From Paenibacillus harenae DSM 16969 (GTDB lineage: Bacteria > Bacillota > Bacilli > Paenibacillales > Paenibacillaceae), in contig NZ_AULV01000019.1 of the NCBI RefSeq assembly GCF_000422465.1, forward strand, positions 105,751 through 169,750: 64,000 nucleotides of DNA. The letters run 5' to 3'. Made by a program: the position numbers and the translations under genes. Positions 25,455 to 34,703 of this stretch are shown here, in pieces. Under the pieces are notes generated by a model. It saw only the letters and a program-made list of their open reading frames with translations. It ran no database searches and had not been told where the DNA came from. Numbering within the stretch: the first letter of the stretch is position 1; every line of letters starts with the position of its first letter.

Positions 25455-26480
25455 ATGAATAATAGAGAGCAAATAACGCCTGTTTATCTGATATCTGGTT
25501 TTCTGGGGAGCGGGAAGACGACGCTGCTGCGGAGGGTACTGGATTATTGCGAAGCCGCAGGTAAGCGGCCCGCCGTCATTATGAACGAACTGGGCGATAT
25601 CAATCTGGACGGGCAGCTGCTAGGCGGCGGGGTCCCGATGGCGGAAATGCTGAGCGGCTGCATCTGCTGCACGATTCGGGGCGATTTGGGCCTTGAGATC
25701 AGCCAGCTGATTGATGAGCATGGACCGGACGTTATTTTTATCGAATCGACAGGCGTGGCGAATCCGATGGAAACCTTGGACGGCGTGACCGAGGCAGCCC
25801 TGTATAAGGAAATCGGGCTTCGCGGCATCATTACGGTCGTAGACGGGCCGGAGCTGCTGAACCGCGGCAGGAACGGCAAAGGGCGAACCTACAAGCTGAT
25901 GCAGGAGCAAATCCGCTGCGCGACGCTGCTGCTGCTTAATAAAGCGGACAAGCTGGAGCCTGAGGAGCTGGTTGAAGCGCAGCAGCAGCTGCGGGTGCTG
26001 AACGCGCACGCTCCAATCATTGCTTCCGTCCGCTGCGCGATCGACGATTGGAGCTGGATGGATTTCGAAGCGCAGCCGGCAGCGCTTGTTCAGCCTGCCG
26101 GGGCGGCCCACGAATCGCATGCTGCGAATGAAGCGAATGGATCGCACGGCCATTCCGGCCATCATCATTCGCACGGCCATGTCATGGCCGTTACGCATTA
26201 TTGGCGGGGTCCGGTGGGCAGCGCCGCGTTCGAGTCGCTGCTGTCCCGGCTGCCGGACGATATTTATCGGGCGAAAGGCATCGTAACCTTCACGGACGCG
26301 CCCAGCCGTTTCTTGTTCCAATATGCTTATAAGGAATCCGATTTTATCCGGATCGAACCGCAGGGAAAGGTGAACGACGTCGCGGTATTCATCGGGGAGC
26401 ACTTCTCCGAGGAATGGCTGCTGCGCGAGCTGAAGCTGCTGGAGCAGGCAATGCCGGAACAAGGGGAAGCGGAAGAATAA
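25455..26480 (+). CDS. COG0523 (CobW/ZNG1-type) metallochaperone GTPase
   Basis: A 341-residue G3E GTPase. Walker A is GFLGSGKT (15-22), the metal-binding motif is SGCICCTIRG (CxCC), switch and base motifs include IIFIESTGVANP and LLLLNKADK, and a CobW C-terminal domain follows. A His-rich loop (GHSGHHHSHGH, around residues 229-239) separates the two domains and likely binds zinc. Such proteins hand zinc to client enzymes under shortage. GGGAG lies eight bases before the ATG at 25455; the earlier ATG at 25440 has no site. Confidence 0.9.
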   Translation: MNNREQITPVYLISGFLGSGKTTLLRRVLDYCEAAGKRPAVIMNELGDINLDGQLLGGGVPMAEMLSGCICCTIRGDLGLEISQLIDEHGPDVIFIESTGVANPMETLDGVTEAALYKEIGLRGIITVVDGPELLNRGRNGKGRTYKLMQEQIRCATLLLLNKADKLEPEELVEAQQQLRVLNAHAPIIASVRCAIDDWSWMDFEAQPAALVQPAGAAHESHAANEANGSHGHSGHHHSHGHVMAVTHYWRGPVGSAAFESLLSRLPDDIYRAKGIVTFTDAPSRFLFQYAYKESDFIRIEPQGKVNDVAVFIGEHFSEEWLLRELKLLEQAMPEQGEAEE

Positions 26481-26606
26481 CGGGGGCAGAGGGTGTCGAA
26501 ATTTGCGGTTAGCATGTCTATACGTTCGGGTGAATGGGTAAAATAATCCAGACGAGGCCGGCCGAGCCTGCCTCTGCATCACGAAGCGATAGAAAGGTGG
26601 CAGCAA

Positions 26607-27080
26607 ATGTTAAGAAAATGGTTAATCCCGGCGCTTGCGCTTGCCGTGCTGACTACGGTCGCACCGGTCTGGGCGGCGAAATCGGTTTCCATACTGCCGG
26701 AGGTGATCCCGGCGGCGCAGCATCCGAAGCCGACCGAAGAGGACGGCGGCTTTATGCATCACAAAGGAAAAATGACGCGCAAAGATTTTGAAGCTTACCG
26801 TCTTGAGAAACTGAAGGAAATAGCCGCTTATTTCGGCATTAGCACGGAAGGGAAATCCGCCGAGCAGCTGAAGAAGGAAGTCGACGCCGCTAAGACGGCC
26901 AATAAGGATAAGTGGGAAGCCTTTAAGGCGGAGCATAAAGCGAAACGTCTGGAGCACCTGCGCAAAGTTGCCGAAGAGCACGGCATTGACACGGAAGGCA
27001 AAACGGCCGATCAGCTGCGCGAAGAGTTATATAAGCTGCACGGCGGAAAAGGTAAACGTCCGCATCGCCGCGAGGACTAG
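26607..27080 (+). CDS. Small secreted protein with duplicated helical motif
   Basis: A 157-residue protein with a Sec signal peptide (about 1-23, cleavage near PVWAAK). The mature part is charged and helical, and it holds two copies of one 28-residue unit: KLKEIAAYFGISTEGKSAEQ and HLRKVAEEHGIDTEGKTADQ. The unit looks like a small helix-extended-loop-helix (SAP/HeH-like) fold. The C-terminus is basic. AAAGGTGG precedes the ATG. The function is unknown. Confidence 0.7.
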   Translation: MLRKWLIPALALAVLTTVAPVWAAKSVSILPEVIPAAQHPKPTEEDGGFMHHKGKMTRKDFEAYRLEKLKEIAAYFGISTEGKSAEQLKKEVDAAKTANKDKWEAFKAEHKAKRLEHLRKVAEEHGIDTEGKTADQLREELYKLHGGKGKRPHRRED

Positions 27081-27156
27081 AATCGCGCCAGTACATGGAA
27101 CAGCGCTCGGCAGGAGCTTAAGGAACAATTTTCAGGGAGTATAGTTTTTCTTTTTT

Positions 27157-27342
27157 CTAATGGTCGCCATTACCGTTAATTCGCCGTTTTTAGTCTCTTT
27201 CATGATTTAACGGTTGTCATAGATGCTATTTCCTTGTTTTCTAATGATTTCGGTTAATAATAGCATAGATAGCGGTGATTATAACCGTTAGGTTTTCAAG
27301 AACGGCTTTTTGGGGCGAATAGCGATTATGGCAACCGTTAGA
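27157..27342. repeat. Nested inverted repeat built from four copies of a 28-bp motif
   Basis: A motif like TCTAACGGTTGCCATAATCG occurs four times: at about 27157-27185 and 27206-27233 on the plus strand, then at about 27259-27292 and 27314-27342 on the minus strand. The outer arms match at roughly four of five positions; the inner arms include perfect ATGCTATT / AATAGCAT. No ORF is present. It looks like an intergenic palindromic element. Confidence 0.6.
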
Positions 27343-27419
27343 GCTCATTGCTCAGCCGATATGTACGGTATCGTTGCCAATATACTCAAGAAGGCGGCAA
27401 TCGACCAAAAACCAGAAAA

Positions 27420-27451
27420 GGCGGTACAGGGATGACCTCCCTGGCACCGCC
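27420..27451. terminator. Strong hairpin, possible terminator
   Basis: GGCGGT-A-CAGGGA pairs with TCCCTG-GC-ACCGCC around the loop TGACC, then a T-rich stretch (ATTCCTTTATTTT). It is the likely end of transcription from the secreted protein gene, 340 bases upstream. Confidence 0.5.
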
Positions 27452-27672
27452 ATTCCTTTATTTTGACGTTTTTTTCATCAAGCGAGCTGTCTTGTTAAGT
27501 GAGCAGACCTACTTTTGAAACAGCGCCTTTTTTTGAAATTTTATACATTCAGCAAGCTCTTATATGCTGCAGCATGCGAGTTTCTCCGCTGAGAGCGGGT
27601 ACAGCCGTATTACGTTTGTTATCCGTTTACTTCGCAGCCCGGGTTTTGAGCTGACAGGCGGCTGCCTTCATC

Positions 27673-27823
27673 CCTTTCTCATACCTCTGTCCTTTCTTAT
27701 ACCTCTGTCCTTACTTATACCACTGCTCTTTGTCCTTTATTATACCTCTGTCTTTTCTTATACCTCTATCTTTTCTTATACCTTTGTCATTTCTTATACC
27801 TCCGTACTTTGCTCATGCCTTGT
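27673..27823. repeat. 18-bp tandem repeat, eight units
   Basis: Eight units of the type CCTTTCTTATACCTCTGT start at 27673, 27691, 27709, 27734, 27752, 27770, 27788 and 27806. Units diverge toward the right, and a 7-base insertion separates units three and four. The 18-base period equals six codons, but the insertion breaks the frame and no ribosome site supports translation, so it is treated as non-coding. From 27824 to 28116 there is no gene, only the hairpin at 27970-27996. Confidence 0.85.
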
Positions 27824-27969
27824 CCCTTTTCTCTCGTACTAGCCAAATTGTCTTTTGCCATCATGGATTCTGTCCAGCATATCAGGCAACTTTGGCGATT
27901 AGCGGGGGCTAGAATGGATTTCATCCGCTGAAATAGCCGATGAGCCCTGGATTAGCGGCAAACAGCCTT

Positions 27970-27996
27970 GCTATCATGCTGAAAATCCATGATAGC
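27970..27996. repeat. Perfect inverted repeat without T-run
   Basis: GCTATCATG (27970-27978) and CATGATAGC (27988-27996) pair perfectly. A run of A residues follows on the plus strand, so it does not look like a standard terminator in either direction. Confidence 0.5.
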
Positions 27997-28116
27997 AGGA
28001 AAAAAAAGCATGATCCGTCCCAAGTTACTGTATGAAATCCAGGATGTTCCGGTTGGGGTTCGGATTCAGCGACTGATAAGACAATATAGGACGTACTTAC
28101 TCCAGCAGGCCGGCTG

Positions 28117-28884
28117 CTAAATCGTCCACTGGGAATGTACAATGGCGCTCACGAACCAGGCGCCGTTCGATTCCTCCAGCACTAGAATGAGGCTTTCCCA
28201 ATCCATGCCTTCATACTGCGCATTGAACCCGCTGAAATAGTAATCCATGAGAAAGCCTTCCGGGAATACCTCTTGAATATTTACCGCCGCATTTCCCGTT
28301 CCCTTAATCTCATTTACACCAACCTCATCCGGCTCCATAAAATCCTGGTCATACACAAACTTCTCGTAGTACTGCTTGAACGTAAGTTCAATCGGTTCGC
28401 CCGAGCCGTCAAAGGAGCCCCAGCTGTATACGGTCTCGTCGCTCATGCCGGGCAAGCCTGCTGCCGGGAATACTTTCGCCGTTGCCGTATCGATATGCGC
28501 GTAAGGAGAAAATAACAGCCCCTTGTCAGGATGGGCGTACTCGGCGAGCTCTATCATATCCCCGTCCTTAAGCGCAAGCATAACGGCTGCCGCCGCTTCC
28601 TGCGCGGTTGCCGCTGGCGCGGGATCATCCTCTTCCTCGCCGGTATCCGCAACCTCGGGAGAGGGAGCGGGCGTTGGTGCGGAAGTCGGAGACGGCTGGC
28701 TGGTGTCCGGGTTCGTGTTCGTATTTTTATTTGTATTTGTATCTGATTCCGTGTTTGTACTTGTGTTTGTGTTTTCGTTACCGTTTCCGGTACCGTTTCC
28801 GGTACCGTTTCCATCACGGGATGTCATTCCACCGCACGCCGACAGAAGCAGAATCATCATAATAAATAGGACTAGTTTTTTCAT
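28117..28884 (-). CDS. Lipoprotein with Asn/Thr-rich tether, unknown function
   Basis: A 255-residue lipoprotein. The signal peptide ends LLLSACGG, with Cys17 as the lipidation site. Residues about 20-75 are low complexity (GNGTGNGTGNG, then Asn/Thr alternation, then Pro/Ser), a flexible tether across the wall. The globular part (about 95-255) starts with AQEAAAAVMLALKDGDM, a helix seen in several Paenibacillus surface proteins I cannot name further. GAGGTGATG precedes the ATG on the minus strand. Confidence 0.8.
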   Translation of the reverse strand: MKKLVLFIMMILLLSACGGMTSRDGNGTGNGTGNGNENTNTSTNTESDTNTNKNTNTNPDTSQPSPTSAPTPAPSPEVADTGEEEDDPAPAATAQEAAAAVMLALKDGDMIELAEYAHPDKGLLFSPYAHIDTATAKVFPAAGLPGMSDETVYSWGSFDGSGEPIELTFKQYYEKFVYDQDFMEPDEVGVNEIKGTGNAAVNIQEVFPEGFLMDYYFSGFNAQYEGMDWESLILVLEESNGAWFVSAIVHSQWTI

Positions 28885-29037
28885 GCATTCATCACCTCAA
28901 ATTAGTCTTGTACGAGCTGGATAAATCTAGAGCAGCTCCATCATGAAGTCAGACGTGATCCGGCGGCAAAAGTTGAATAGGCGCTTGTGGAGTTTATCGC
29001 CGTCTGATAAAATGATTTTGTTCAGTAAAAATATTAA

Positions 29038-30090
<1,053 letters not shown>

Positions 30091-30130
30091 ACAGTCAACC
30101 CATTATTCGAAATTAAGGGAGGAAATTATT

Positions 30131-32323
30131 TTGGCTATACAATTCGATCAACAGCATTCCGTCTTCCATCTGCAGGCTCGCGATACGAGTTATGTCATTC
30201 ATGTCACCAAGCAGGGCTACCCCGCGCATCTTTACTGGGGCCGCAGAATCCGCGGCACGCAGCTGGACCGACTGCTCGAGCTTAAGGAGCGGGCTTCCTT
30301 CTCCCCCAGTACGGACCTGGATCAGCTGGCTTTGTCGCTGGATACGCTGCCGCAGGAATACCCTGGCTACGGCAATTCGGATTTCCGTATGCCCGCTTAT
30401 CAGGTTATGCTTCCGAACGGCTCAACGATTACGGATTTACGTTATGAATCGCATGAGATCTTGAACGGCAAGCCGTCGCTGGCCGGACTGCCGTCGACGT
30501 ATACCGAAAGCGACGACGAGGCGCAGACGCTGGAATTGACCTTGAAGGATGCATTGACGGGACTGACGGTTATTCTATCGTACAGCGTATTTGAGCAGTT
30601 CGATGCGATTACCCGTTCGGTCAGAGTGGCGAATAACGGAACGGATACGCTGCAGCTGCTGCGGGCCTTCAGCTTAAGCTTAGACTTTGCGCATGACCGC
30701 TTCGAGATGCTTCAGCTTTCCGGAGCCTGGACGCGCGAGCGTCACGTGCACAAGCGGAAGCTTGAGCCGGGACTGCAGTCGGTCGAGAGCCGCAGAGGCT
30801 CTAGCAGCCATATGCAAAATCCGTTCGTAGCGCTTCTATCGGAAGGAGCGACGGAGGATCACGGCGACGTATACGGAGTTAACCTCGTGTACAGCGGCAA
30901 CTTTACGGCTGGCGTCGAGGTCGATCAATTTCATTCGGCGCGCCTGTTTATAGGCATCAACCCGTTCGACTTTAATTGGAGGCTCGAGCCGGGCGAGCAG
31001 TTCCAGACGCCGGAAGCGGTTATGGTTCACTCCTCGGAAGGCCTTGGCGGCATGTCGCGCAGCTTCCATGACCTGTACCGTTCCCGCCTGATCCGCGGCA
31101 ACTTCCGCGACCAGACGCGTCCGATTCTCGTCAACAACTGGGAAGCGACTTATTTCAACTTTAACGCTGACAAAATCGAAGCGATTGCTCGCACCGGTCA
31201 AGAGCTGGGCATTGAGCTTTTCGTGCTCGATGACGGCTGGTTCGGCAAGCGGGATAATGACACAACCTCGCTTGGCGACTGGTTCGTTGACCGCAATAAG
31301 CTGCCGAACGGCCTGGGGGACTTGGTCAGCCGGGTCAAGCGTCTCGATATGCAGTTCGGCTTGTGGTTCGAGCCGGAAATGATCTCGCCGGAGAGCGAGC
31401 TGTATCGAACGCATCCGGACTGGTGCTTGCATGTTGAAGGCCGGAGACGTACGCAGGCGAGGCATCAGCTGATTCTCGACTTGTCGCGCAAGGATGTGCA
31501 GGAGTATATCGTGAAGGTCGTGTCGGACATTTTGTCCAGCGCCCCGATTACGTATGTGAAATGGGATATGAACCGGAACATGACGGAGATCGGCTCGGCA
31601 TTGCTGCCGCCTGAGCGTCAGCGGGAAACCGCACACCGCTACATGCTCGGATTATATGACGTCCTGGAGAGAATTACGAGCGCCTTCCCGCATATTTTGT
31701 TCGAGAGCTGCTCCGGCGGAGGCGGACGCTTCGATGCCGGCATGCTCTATTACATGCCGCAGACGTGGACGAGCGACAATACGGATGCGGTGTCCCGGCT
31801 CAAGATCCAATACGGCACGAGCATCGTGTATCCGGTAAGCGCCATGGGCTCGCACGTGTCAGCCGTGCCGAACCATCAGGTCGGCCGTATAACCTCGCTT
31901 GAGACGAGAGGCCATGTGGCGTTGTCGGGTAATTTCGGTTATGAGCTGGATCTTACCCGTTTCACCGCGGAAGAGAAAGAAACGGTCAAAGCGCAGGTTG
32001 CGCTCTATAAAGAGGTTCGCCATCTCGTGCAATTCGGCGATTTCTACCGTCTGCTCAGTCCGTTCGAGGGCAATGAGACGGCATGGATGTTCGTCTCCAA
32101 AGACAAGAGCGAGGCGTTCGTCGTATATGCCTCCGTGCTGCAGGAGCCGAATCCGAAGCTTAACCGCTTCCGTTTGAAGGGACTTGATCCGAAGCGCAAC
32201 TATAGCCTTGACGGACAGGATGCGCACTACGGCGGCGACGAGCTGATGTATGCCGGTCTTGCGGCGCCGCAATTCCACGGTGATTATGCGAGTAAAGTCT
32301 ACCGTTTCCGCGCCGCGGAATAA
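30131..32323 (+). CDS. Alpha-galactosidase, GH36
   Basis: A 730-residue cytosolic enzyme that releases alpha-linked galactose from melibiose, raffinose and similar sugars. An N-terminal beta-supersandwich (about 1-310) precedes the barrel. The nucleophile is Asp479 in KWDMNRN, and the acid/base is Asp549 in TSDNTDA; the spacing equals that of characterised GH36 enzymes. The SCSGGGGRFD loop lies between them. The start is TTG, with GGGAGG eight bases upstream. Confidence 0.95.
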   Translation: MAIQFDQQHSVFHLQARDTSYVIHVTKQGYPAHLYWGRRIRGTQLDRLLELKERASFSPSTDLDQLALSLDTLPQEYPGYGNSDFRMPAYQVMLPNGSTITDLRYESHEILNGKPSLAGLPSTYTESDDEAQTLELTLKDALTGLTVILSYSVFEQFDAITRSVRVANNGTDTLQLLRAFSLSLDFAHDRFEMLQLSGAWTRERHVHKRKLEPGLQSVESRRGSSSHMQNPFVALLSEGATEDHGDVYGVNLVYSGNFTAGVEVDQFHSARLFIGINPFDFNWRLEPGEQFQTPEAVMVHSSEGLGGMSRSFHDLYRSRLIRGNFRDQTRPILVNNWEATYFNFNADKIEAIARTGQELGIELFVLDDGWFGKRDNDTTSLGDWFVDRNKLPNGLGDLVSRVKRLDMQFGLWFEPEMISPESELYRTHPDWCLHVEGRRRTQARHQLILDLSRKDVQEYIVKVVSDILSSAPITYVKWDMNRNMTEIGSALLPPERQRETAHRYMLGLYDVLERITSAFPHILFESCSGGGGRFDAGMLYYMPQTWTSDNTDAVSRLKIQYGTSIVYPVSAMGSHVSAVPNHQVGRITSLETRGHVALSGNFGYELDLTRFTAEEKETVKAQVALYKEVRHLVQFGDFYRLLSPFEGNETAWMFVSKDKSEAFVVYASVLQEPNPKLNRFRLKGLDPKRNYSLDGQDAHYGGDELMYAGLAAPQFHGDYASKVYRFRAAE

Positions 32324-32358
32324 AGCCGGCGCATGCTAGAAAGCAGGCGTTAGAAGCC

Positions 32359-32390
32359 AAGAAGCCCGTTCCGGCCGGAACGGGCTTCTT
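32359..32390. terminator. Bidirectional terminator between GH36 and the small membrane protein
   Basis: A perfect 32-base palindrome with 16-base arms (first arm AAGAAGCCCGTTCCGG). In the RNA the four central CCGG-type bases would form the loop. Confidence 0.8.
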
Positions 32391-32410
32391 GGCTATGTGC
32401 ACCTGACGGT

Positions 32411-32708
32411 CTAGCCTATAGAGGTGGAGGCTGCTGCCGCGATAATGATAATGAAAATAATGGCATAGATACCAAGTATGATCGCCGCCCAAAGCAGGGA
32501 AGCTTTAAAATAATTTTGTTTCGACGGGTTTCCTTCGCCGAACGCCCAGACGAACATCATAATAATGTTCACGATCGGTATGATCATGATGAGCATCGTA
32601 AGCATCCATTCTTTTACGGATATAACCGGAGCGACCAGCTGATGAGGATTGTACGGGTACGGTTGATTATCTGGATAAGCCGGCGGCTGTTGATAGTTAT
32701 CCTTTCAT
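32411..32708 (-). pseudogene. Small two-span membrane protein with apparent frameshift after codon 2
   Basis: A well-formed start (AAGGAG, four bases, ATG at 32708) reads only Met-Lys-Gly-stop. If one base of the GG at 32701-32702 is removed, the frame runs Met-Lys-Asp-Asn-Tyr-Gln-Gln, then a Pro/Tyr-rich head and two membrane spans, to 32411 (about 99 residues). The body (VKEWMLTMLIMIIPIVNIIM, FVWAFGEGNPSKQNYFKASL) resembles a common Paenibacillus small membrane protein. The only ATG starts in the body frame (for example 32605) lack a ribosome site. It may be broken, a sequencing error, or frameshifted on purpose. Confidence 0.6.
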
Positions 32709-33122
32709 TTCTCTCCTTCGATTCGAATTGTTGTAGGCTTTAGCACAAAATTTATTATATAGAAATCGGGTTGGATTACAACCTTTTTTTGTCATTTTTA
32801 GCCTTCTATCATAAAATAGATTGTGTTTGTCCTCTATTATTTGTGAAATAATAAAGATTTTTTTGTCGAATGGAAGACTTCTTAATGAATCTATCCTTAA
32901 TATTTAGAAAAGCTGTCTCTCAGTTGAAAACGGTATGATCCATGACGTAAGATCGGCATCCTTCATCCGATTTAATTCTTGACAGCATAATCATAATGAA
33001 TTACCCTCAACACAAAAGACCATGATGTTATGACATTATGTGCTTATCGTTTATTTGAATTCCCCGTACGAACGGCTTTAAGCACTCTTGTTCGATCCGC
33101 TTCATGCTTGCTTGTCACCGCC
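32709..33122. other. Gene-free AT-rich interval
   Basis: I see no ORF with a ribosome site, no terminator-grade hairpin and no repeat here. It separates the small membrane protein gene from the 3' end of bioB. Confidence 0.5.
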
Positions 33123-34121
33123 TTATAAAGCGTTTAATTCAATTTCAAACCCCAAATCCTCGATCATTTGATGGTCGATCGAAATCGACTGGCCGGCCGT
33201 CGTTAAATAGTCGCCTACAAAAAGTGAGTTTGCTGCGTATAGAGACAGCGGCTGTAAGGAACGGAGATTGATCTCGCGTCCGCCTGCCACGCGAATTTCT
33301 TTTGACGGACAGATGAAACGGAATAGGGCAAGTACCTTCAACGCTTGCAAGGGCTGGGTGAGTCCCGCATTTTCGAGGGGAGTTCCTGGAATCGCATTCA
33401 AGAAATTGATCGGAATGGAGTCCGCGTTAAGCTCGCGAAGGGCATAAGCCATTTCCGTAATTTCCTGTTTAGTCTCGCCCATGCCGATAATGACGCCCGA
33501 ACAGGGGGACATGCCGTGAAGCTTCACCTTTTCCAATGTTTCAACGCGTTGATCATAGGTATGGGTCGTCGTAATTAACGGATAATTAGCTTGACTCGTA
33601 TTCAAGTTATGGTTGTATCGATGCACGCCCGCTTCCGCCAGTCGTTCGGCTTGTCCGTCTCTTAAAATCCCGAGGCAAGCGCATATCTTTAGCGGCATCG
33701 TGTCGCGGATTTCTTTGACCGCATCAACCACTTGATCCAGCTCTCTGCTTGTCGGGCTTCTGCCGGCAGCGACGATGCAATAAGTTCCGGCCTTACGCGC
33801 CATGGCTTCACGCGCTCCCGCAAGCAAGGTATCTTTATCGAGCAAGGTGTATTTTTCAACCGGCGCAGTCGAAACGGCGGATTGCGAGCAGTAGCCGCAG
33901 TCTTCGGGGCAAAGGCCGCTTTTGGCGTTGATGATCATGTTCAGCTTCACTTTTTTGCCAAAAAAATGTTTTCTCACTTGAAAAGCAGCCTGCATGAGCG
34001 GCAATACCTCATCATTATCGGCATCGAGCACCGACAATCCCTCCTCCAACGTTAAGCATTCCCCCTCTAATACCCGGTTTGCCATTAGATCCCATTTACT
34101 AGCTGCTGTATTTCGTTCCAT
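33123..34121 (-). CDS. bioB: Biotin synthase BioB
   Basis: A 332-residue radical SAM enzyme that inserts sulfur into dethiobiotin. The cluster motif CPEDCGYC gives Cys71, Cys75 and Cys78. YNHNLNTS and the late RVAGGREINLR motif (second-cluster Arg) are present. GGGAGG at 34131-34136 is nine bases before the ATG at 34121; an ATG at 34130 overlaps it. It lies downstream of a BirA operator and the wreck of bioA and bioD, so it is probably still biotin-regulated. Confidence 0.96.
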   Translation of the reverse strand: MERNTAASKWDLMANRVLEGECLTLEEGLSVLDADNDEVLPLMQAAFQVRKHFFGKKVKLNMIINAKSGLCPEDCGYCSQSAVSTAPVEKYTLLDKDTLLAGAREAMARKAGTYCIVAAGRSPTSRELDQVVDAVKEIRDTMPLKICACLGILRDGQAERLAEAGVHRYNHNLNTSQANYPLITTTHTYDQRVETLEKVKLHGMSPCSGVIIGMGETKQEITEMAYALRELNADSIPINFLNAIPGTPLENAGLTQPLQALKVLALFRFICPSKEIRVAGGREINLRSLQPLSLYAANSLFVGDYLTTAGQSISIDHQMIEDLGFEIELNAL

Positions 34122-34239
34122 CGCTATCATCCTCCCATTCGTGCGGCGAGCGTTCCGCGGCAGCGATTAAATCTTGAAGCGTTAGAGCCACGCCTGCCTG
34201 CTTGGCAGCCAGCAGCGGCGAAAGCGGAGCTTGAACGTT
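34099..34239 (-). pseudogene. bioD: bioD internal fragment
   Basis: In one minus-strand frame the sequence reads [20 protein letters not shown] followed by LQDLIAAAERSPHEWE, then a stop at 34099 inside bio[13 protein letters not shown] is the family block of dethiobiotin synthetase that precedes its VEGAGG motif. Everything before and after it is missing, including the P-loop and VEGAGG. It is joined directly to the bioA fragment. Confidence 0.65.
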
Positions 34240-34415
34240 AGCCATATCGAAGAAAAACCGTCATAATAAGCGCGTCCCTGAACGTCGTACAGCTTGATGC
34301 CTTTACCGTGTTCGATACTAAGAGGATCAGAGACATTGTAATCTTTCATTTGAGTAAAAGGATGCCATAAATGATCCCTATCAACAGCGGCAAGCCTTTC
34401 GTATTCCGTTGCCAC
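34182..34415 (-). pseudogene. bioA: bioA 5' fragment (DAPA aminotransferase)
   Basis: The first 60 or so codons match the N-terminus of adenosylmethionine-8-amino-7-oxononanoate aminotransferase: [29 protein letters not shown] and [10 protein letters not shown]. Where the family continues NVHGH, the frame slips and runs into bioD-derived sequence. The PLP domain with its lysine is gone, so the product cannot be active. The start is a GTG. Confidence 0.85.
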
Positions 34416-34450
34416 AACCTATCACCATCCGTCAACCCATACATCATTAA

Positions 34451-34483
34451 TTGTTAACCATTTTTTTAGATTTAGGTTAACAA
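34451..34483. promoter_or_regulatory. BirA operator of the biotin operon
   Basis: TTGTTAACC (34451-34459), 15 bases, then GGTTAACAA (34475-34483). This is the canonical biotin-repressor site. It is intact and lies 36 bases upstream of the broken bioA, so bioB should still be repressed by biotin-bound BirA. Confidence 0.93.
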
Positions 34484-34703
34484 TAAGATGACGCCATTCT
34501 AGCAGATCAGAATTTTCCTGTAAAGAGAATTAAATCCTAGAGGTCCTCGGACCGGATACGGAAGTCATAAACTAAAAAAGCTGAAGTGTATGGCTAAGCA
34601 TTGGAATGACGCGTATAGGATTCAGCCGAACTGGGAAAATAAGAGGATGTTTCTGTCAAACAATTGAGGCTGCAGCATCAATATCGAGGAGGAGCAGGCT
34701 GAT

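Noticed and set aside
25620..26606. 328-codon minus-strand ORF opposite the COG0523 GTPase
   Set aside because: Antisense shadow of a gene with clear motifs; no ribosome site and no recognisable domain.
27673..27823. CRISPR-like array
   Set aside because: Repeats are directly adjacent with no unique spacers and there are no cas genes; it is a minisatellite.
27564..27842. 92-codon ORF through the tandem repeat (LIPLSF-type peptides)
   Set aside because: The text comes from the 18-bp repeat, changes frame after the 7-base insertion, and lacks a ribosome site.
30836..31636. 266-codon minus-strand ORF opposite the alpha-galactosidase
   Set aside because: Shadow of the GH36 gene, whose catalytic residues are all intact on the plus strand.
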